From: Caldilineae bacterium
GTDB lineage: Bacteria; Chloroflexota; Anaerolineae; JAAEKA01
Direction of reading: 5' to 3'
Assembly (NCBI GenBank): GCA_020634555.1
Contig: JACKBK010000004.1
Coordinates: 62,001 to 126,000, forward strand
Length of the DNA: 64,000 nucleotides
Of the stretch, positions 60,288 through 64,000 are shown in pieces. The notes beneath the pieces are model-generated. The model saw only the letters and a program-made list of their open reading frames with translations, ran no database searches and was not told where the DNA came from. The position numbers and the translations under genes are program-made. Positions within the stretch are counted from its first letter, which is position 1, and every line of letters begins with the position of its first letter.

Positions 60288-60353
60288 ATTGTAAGCCTTC
60301 GACCTTAACGCAGCCTTTTCGCTGATTTAACAACATGCTAACACGATACTAAC
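60288..60353 (-). promoter_or_regulatory. Pho-box-like operator and promoter D (phytase-like gene)
   Basis: Read on the minus strand, GTTAGT (60353), GTTAGC (60342), GTTAAA (60331), GAAAAG (60320) and GTTAAG (60309) follow one another every 11 bp. Ten bases later is TACAAT (60293-60288). The leader to the ATG at 60226 is about 55 nt. The design matches operator B1 unit by unit, including the AAAAG fourth unit. Confidence 0.75.
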
Positions 60354-60375
60354 GGCAGGCTCATGCTCCAATGCT

Positions 60376-60435
60376 CGCTCCACAAAACAAAAACGCCGCC
60401 TTCGTGCGAAGGCGGCGTTTTTGTTTTGTGGAGCG
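60376..60435. terminator. Bidirectional rho-independent terminator
   Basis: Arms 60376-60404 and 60407-60435 form a perfect 29-bp stem around TG; its centre CGCCGCCTTCG/CGAAGGCGGCG is followed by TTTTTGTTTTG on either strand. It ends the minus-strand gene at 60463 and insulates promoter D. Confidence 0.9.
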
Positions 60436-60462
60436 TACCTATCATGGACGCATTATTGTTCG

Positions 60463-63294
60463 TCAGGGCCTGCGTAATACCATAGGTAGGAAGAATGGCC
60501 GGTCGACGCGCACCTGGACGGAGGCGCTGTTGTCGCTGGGATTCAGATCGGGCTGAGTGGAGGTCAACGCCAATTGCACCGGCAGCAGATTCCCCAACCC
60601 GGCGTCAGTGACCCGCAATAGCAAGCGGAACTCGCGTCGATCGAACAACCGCACATCGGGCAGCGCCCATGTCACCGTGTTGCCGCTGACCGTGGGTGTG
60701 GTCCCAGACGTGTCGCTATGGTAGACCAAATGCGGATCCAGGGTCGCGGTTAAGGTAACACCAGTGGCAGTCTGTCCGCCGCGGCCGCGATACTGGATAT
60801 CCAGCAGAGCACCACCATTCAGCGCACCGCTGTAGATCGCCTGTCCCAGGACGAGTTGATTGTCCACACCGGCCGGCGGCGTCCAGTGATAGGAAGTGTT
60901 GCCGTCGCCCTCGAAGCTTGAAAACAAGTTGGGCTGAGGTGACAGGCTGGTCTTGAATATGGTAGGGGATGTGAGGACATTGCCGTTGCTGCGCACCAGC
61001 GCGTAGTAAAGGTTGCGGCGGCTGGAATAATCGTAGTCCATCCAACTCAGGATGGCGTGGCCAGTGCTGTCCGCAGCCACCGAAATATAGTCGTTGCCGG
61101 TTAAGGCAGCCGGATTGGACAAGCTGGTAGGCCCGGCGATGCGGTTGAACGACGGATCGAGCACCGCAAAAAGTATTTCGTAGCGCCAGGCGTTTTCGGT
61201 CCATTGCTCGCCAGTCCAAGCGACCAAAATGCGGCCGTCGCTCAGCTCCACTGCGTCTGGCCGGTATTCGCTTACGTTGCTGCCGTCAGTGGACAGGTTG
61301 CTCATGGACCGGACCACGTTGCCATCACCGTCCAAAACAACAAAGTAGATGTCGTAGCCGTTAGATTGACGATAGCGGCTGAATGCCAGAAGAGAACGGG
61401 CGCCGGCCACACTTGCCAGGGTTGGGTAAGCGTACCAGTCTTCGTATCCTGCGACATCGTTGGTGAGGTTCGTGGGAGACTTGACGATGTCGCCGTTGCT
61501 CTGACGGATGCTGTACCAGATGTCGGTTGCATAGCCTTGACTGTTCTGATACTCGTGACGCCAGGTCAGGACAAACCGGTTGTCGGTAGTGGCAGTGATG
61601 CGTGGTTCGTCAATCCACGGGCCGTTCTGGCCGCCTGAGCCTCCCCAAACGGTGTTCTGGGTCAAATTTGTTGGGCCGTGGAACATGACGCCCGAGGAAT
61701 TCAGGATGGCGAAGTAGATATTGTAGTTGTAGCGGCTGGTTGAGCCATCCCAGAGATAGCGACGCCACAGCAGGCCAATCCGTCCGTTAGGCGCGACTGC
61801 GATTGATGGGTAGTCGCGGGTATCGAAAGACGCGCTCGACAGGTCTATCAGGCGTGTCGCCGGTTGCACGATGTCGCCATAGGGATCAAGAATCGCAGTT
61901 TGGATTTCGTTGACGTAGGTGGTGCAGTTGGTGTCCAGGCAGCGGCCCACACTCCAAGTGTAGACCAGGTTTCCGCTCGGTTGCTCGGCGACGGCCATGT
62001 TGTTGCCGTAATAGGGCGTGCCGGTGGCTGTAGTCTCACGGCGCGCTTCAGGTCGGGCGAGCAACAGCGAGATGGGGCTGCCGCTTTCCTCGAAGACCTG
62101 TAAAAAGGTTGAGGGAACAGCGGTACGCAGCTCGACTTCTTTCTGTTTTCCGCCATCGATCGACGAGCGAACAGTCACTTTTGCTCTGTTCTCATCGCCG
62201 ACCGAGATGTTCGAAGGGGCCCTTACCAACGCCGTGATGGTTTTGGCACCGCCTTGCGACACGGAGCCGGTATCTACTCTACCGTCGCCGTCCGTGTCTG
62301 AAAGAGGCGTCACGCCATCGGCATGGTAGAGTGTCAATGGCCAGGAAGAGTCTCGGATCAGATTGTAGGTGTCGGCGCCCAACTCGCCGGTGTTGCGGAT
62401 TGTGATCTGGAACGATGCGACTTCCTGGTCATGCACGAAACTTCCCTGGTGCAGAGGGGTGATGCCAACGCGTGCTGATGGCGCAGGGCGCGTGATTCGG
62501 ACAGCATGGAACGCAGCGACCTGGCTACAATACGGTGTAATCGATAACCCGTCCAGGCCAAACGAATCTTCTATACCTGATGCTTGACACCAATATCCAC
62601 CGTTTCTTTCCATTGCACCGTACTGGAAAACGATATCTCCGTTTTCGTGCAGGATGGCTTCGAATGTGTATTCTTCTGCTGGATCGCCGTTGCAGCAATT
62701 GCTCACCAACCGGTTCCATTCTACAGCAAGCCAGCGATTGGGAGCCATGCCGCCACGCAGATATCGAATGTATCCGTTGGGATCATTGTAGTTCGGTACC
62801 CAGTGAGGTGCGATGACGTCATCGGGCTTTTCCGTGCTGGGAACCCGCGACTGGCTGTTGTAGATGCCAGTGTCGTTGAACGAGAGAAAGCCGAAGCGAG
62901 AGATGAAGAGATGGCTGCGGGTGTTCTCGTAGTACTTGAAGGGGAATCCGATGTTGATCGGTCCGACATGGTCAACATTGCTGTTGATGCCAGTCTCGAT
63001 ACCTCCGCTGACATCGATCCAGTTCAGGGGAACCGAATCATCCCAGGTGTAGCCGAAGTCATCAGGGCCGCCTGTTGTCGATGGCGCAGCGGTTTGTATG
63101 CGAGCTTGATCTGCACCGCCTGGCATGATCCACAATCCGTCAGGGTCCTGAATCGGGGTAACGGCGTCGTGATTGACCTCATTCAAAGGCGGCGGTGGTG
63201 TGATGTCTTGCGCTACAACCATCGAAGCGCCAGTTGCAACAAAGAGTATAGCGAGTAGCAAGGGGATCAAGCTGCGAATTCTGACGATAGACAT
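60463..63294 (-). CDS. Large secreted beta-propeller protein with YLP-like C-terminal tail
   Basis: The 943-residue protein has a signal peptide (LIPLLLAILFVATGASMVVA about residues 9-28). Residues about 85-275 resemble a nidogen/PEP-anchor-like N-domain ('VGPINIGFPFKYYENTRS', FGFLSFNDTG). A CARDB-like domain follows (about 290-395: FQITIRNTGELGADTYNL). Then come about eight WD-like blades of the form 'SIAVAPNGRIGLLWRRY' and NLYYALVRSNGNVLTSPT up to residue about 800, and a last DUF11-like domain (LDPHLVYHSDTSGTTPTVSG). The extreme C-terminus is PFFLPMVLRRP, close to the YLPL-type tails seen on secreted Chloroflexota proteins and on its neighbour at 63538. Role unknown; ligand binding at the cell surface is likely. 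Confidence 0.75.
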   Translation of the reverse strand: MSIVRIRSLIPLLLAILFVATGASMVVAQDITPPPPLNEVNHDAVTPIQDPDGLWIMPGGADQARIQTAAPSTTGGPDDFGYTWDDSVPLNWIDVSGGIETGINSNVDHVGPINIGFPFKYYENTRSHLFISRFGFLSFNDTGIYNSQSRVPSTEKPDDVIAPHWVPNYNDPNGYIRYLRGGMAPNRWLAVEWNRLVSNCCNGDPAEEYTFEAILHENGDIVFQYGAMERNGGYWCQASGIEDSFGLDGLSITPYCSQVAAFHAVRITRPAPSARVGITPLHQGSFVHDQEVASFQITIRNTGELGADTYNLIRDSSWPLTLYHADGVTPLSDTDGDGRVDTGSVSQGGAKTITALVRAPSNISVGDENRAKVTVRSSIDGGKQKEVELRTAVPSTFLQVFEESGSPISLLLARPEARRETTATGTPYYGNNMAVAEQPSGNLVYTWSVGRCLDTNCTTYVNEIQTAILDPYGDIVQPATRLIDLSSASFDTRDYPSIAVAPNGRIGLLWRRYLWDGSTSRYNYNIYFAILNSSGVMFHGPTNLTQNTVWGGSGGQNGPWIDEPRITATTDNRFVLTWRHEYQNSQGYATDIWYSIRQSNGDIVKSPTNLTNDVAGYEDWYAYPTLASVAGARSLLAFSRYRQSNGYDIYFVVLDGDGNVVRSMSNLSTDGSNVSEYRPDAVELSDGRILVAWTGEQWTENAWRYEILFAVLDPSFNRIAGPTSLSNPAALTGNDYISVAADSTGHAILSWMDYDYSSRRNLYYALVRSNGNVLTSPTIFKTSLSPQPNLFSSFEGDGNTSYHWTPPAGVDNQLVLGQAIYSGALNGGALLDIQYRGRGGQTATGVTLTATLDPHLVYHSDTSGTTPTVSGNTVTWALPDVRLFDRREFRLLLRVTDAGLGNLLPVQLALTSTQPDLNPSDNSASVQVRVDRPFFLPMVLRRP

Positions 63295-63398
63295 GGGTTT
63301 CTCCTCCGCGGGGCTGTGAGGTGTGACAACTATCGACGCTTGGAACGGCCGCTGCCGTCAATCCACATTACCAGTTTACACCCTATTTCACAAGTAAG

Positions 63399-63426
63399 CC
63401 TATCAAGTATCTATCGAATTTCTATC
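63399..63426 (-). promoter_or_regulatory. Triple CTATC repeat at 11-bp spacing
   Basis: CTATC starts at 63400, 63411 and 63422 (GATAG on the minus strand), exactly 11 bp apart, about 105 bp upstream of the gene at 63294. The spacing suits an OmpR-family regulator, but the sequence differs from the GTTAAC operators and no clear -10 box follows at 10 bp. Confidence 0.5.
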
Positions 63427-63465
63427 GCGCGGCGACGGCTTGCCGGGGATAATCTGTAGTGGAAG

Positions 63466-63523
63466 CCCTCCGGATTTCTCATAGTCGGCGGCTAAGCGCG
63501 GTCGTTGCGAGAAATCCGAAGGG
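63466..63523. repeat. Inverted repeat with CCGGATTTCTC arms
   Basis: Arms 63466-63480 and 63509-63523 match at 14 of 15 positions, with a 28-base loop. It lies just past the stop of the partial gene at 63538. No strong T-run follows on the minus strand, so it may be a repeat element. Confidence 0.55.
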
Positions 63524-63537
63524 TTTGGCGTACCGAT

Positions 63538-64000
63538 CTACATCTTGACTAGCAGCGGCAAGTAGGTCCTCTCTGGCAAGTACTGCCACAGCCGGCCGCC
63601 GCCGTTGCCGAAGGTGAACGTCGCGATGTACAGGCCATCGTTGAACACAAGAGCCTGGTTGTCCAAGTCAACGCTGAGGGCGTTGCCAGACCCGAACCCG
63701 GTGTCCATGACCTTGCGCCAACTGCCGCTGTCGCCGCTGGCGGATCGCCATACCCCCGGTCCTGTGGCGCGGTTGCCCACCATCACGAAAAGCTCGTTGC
63801 GAAAGACGATCAGGGCGCCGATGTCCGTGTTGGCTGAGTTGCCAAATCCTCCTTGCATGACCCGCTCCCAGCTTGTTCCGTTGGAGGAGCGCCAGATTTC
63901 GCCGCCAGTCGCGCTGTTCCATGTGCCTGCGTAGAGCTTGCCACCAAATCTCTCCAGCGACACAATACGGATGTTGTCTGCGCTGCCGAAGCCATTCGCG
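63538..64000 (-). CDS. C-terminal part of a secreted propeller-like protein (runs off the window)
   Basis: The frame is open to the window edge; the GTG at 63963 is internal, because FGSADNIRIVSLERF-type sequence continues upstream without a stop. The visible 153 residues consist of repeats of the form YAGTWNSATGGEIWRSSNGT and 'WERVMQGGFGN', as in BNR/exo-alpha-sialidase-like propellers (G-x-x-x-W-R-S). The protein ends RTYLPLLVKM, the YLPL-type C-terminal tail. It is likely secreted. Confidence 0.75.
   Translation of the reverse strand, partial: ANGFGSADNIRIVSLERFGGKLYAGTWNSATGGEIWRSSNGTSWERVMQGGFGNSANTDIGALIVFRNELFVMVGNRATGPGVWRSASGDSGSWRKVMDTGFGSGNALSVDLDNQALVFNDGLYIATFTFGNGGGRLWQYLPERTYLPLLVKM

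Overview
This 64 kb window is GC-rich, has no RNA gene that I could find, and reads like a chromosome segment of a member of the Chloroflexota (Anaerolineae/Caldilineae-like). The pointers are two roughly 900-residue MalT/LuxR regulators, deazaflavin(F420)-dependent nitroreductase-like proteins, DUF4386-type membrane proteins, and secreted proteins ending in a YLPL-like tail. The taxonomic call is inference from gene content, not from a marker tree.

Left part (1-19.5 kb). On the minus strand are the start of a YacL-like PIN/TRAM membrane protein and the operon infC-rpmI-rplT, with a clear sigma70 promoter, a rare ATT start for infC and a rho-independent terminator. A secreted, membrane-anchored protein and a palindrome-rich spacer follow. 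Next comes a surface-glycan set: CelD-like GNAT, two GT4 enzymes, a GT1 enzyme, a polyprenyl-phosphate sugar-1-phosphate transferase, a polytopic mannosyltransferase-like enzyme and a methyltransferase. Then come a lysoplasmalogenase-like YhhN protein, an HhH-GPD DNA glycosylase, a sulfite-oxidase-fold lipoprotein, a PhoB/PhoR-type two-component pair and a DUF2723 membrane protein.

Middle (19.6-38.3 kb). Ten co-directional genes, mostly with overlapping starts and stops, encode a GNAT protein, a GT-B transferase, an SpsF-like cytidylyltransferase, a GT2, a split transketolase, a class III aminotransferase, an SDR, a KdsC-like phosphatase and a NeuB-like synthase. I read this as a pathway for an unusual, probably amino, ulosonic acid on the cell surface. 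After a convergent metallophosphoesterase comes a phosphate-uptake operon: pstS (with an internal tandem duplication), pstC, pstA, two pstB, two arsC-like genes, a PhoU-like gene and phoU.

Right part (38.3-64 kb). An accessory redox region holds medium-chain reductases, two F420-type nitroreductases, two flavodoxins, an MBL hydrolase, DUF4386 proteins, two MalT/LuxR regulators, a CPBP protease and two paralogous small proteins. The module reductase / DUF4386 / MalT / small protein occurs twice. The end carries a NapH-like ferredoxin-type membrane protein and three large secreted proteins on the minus strand, including a phytase-esterase-like one.

The most striking regulatory signal is a repeated operator: GTTAAC-like hexamers spaced exactly 11 bp, followed 10-11 bp later by a -10 box. 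It occurs at five promoters: the ulosonic-acid-like operon, the metallophosphoesterase, pst, the redox cluster at 39 kb and the phytase-like gene. It looks like a Pho box. The PhoB/PhoR-like pair at 15-17.6 kb is a natural candidate for the regulator, though this is inference.
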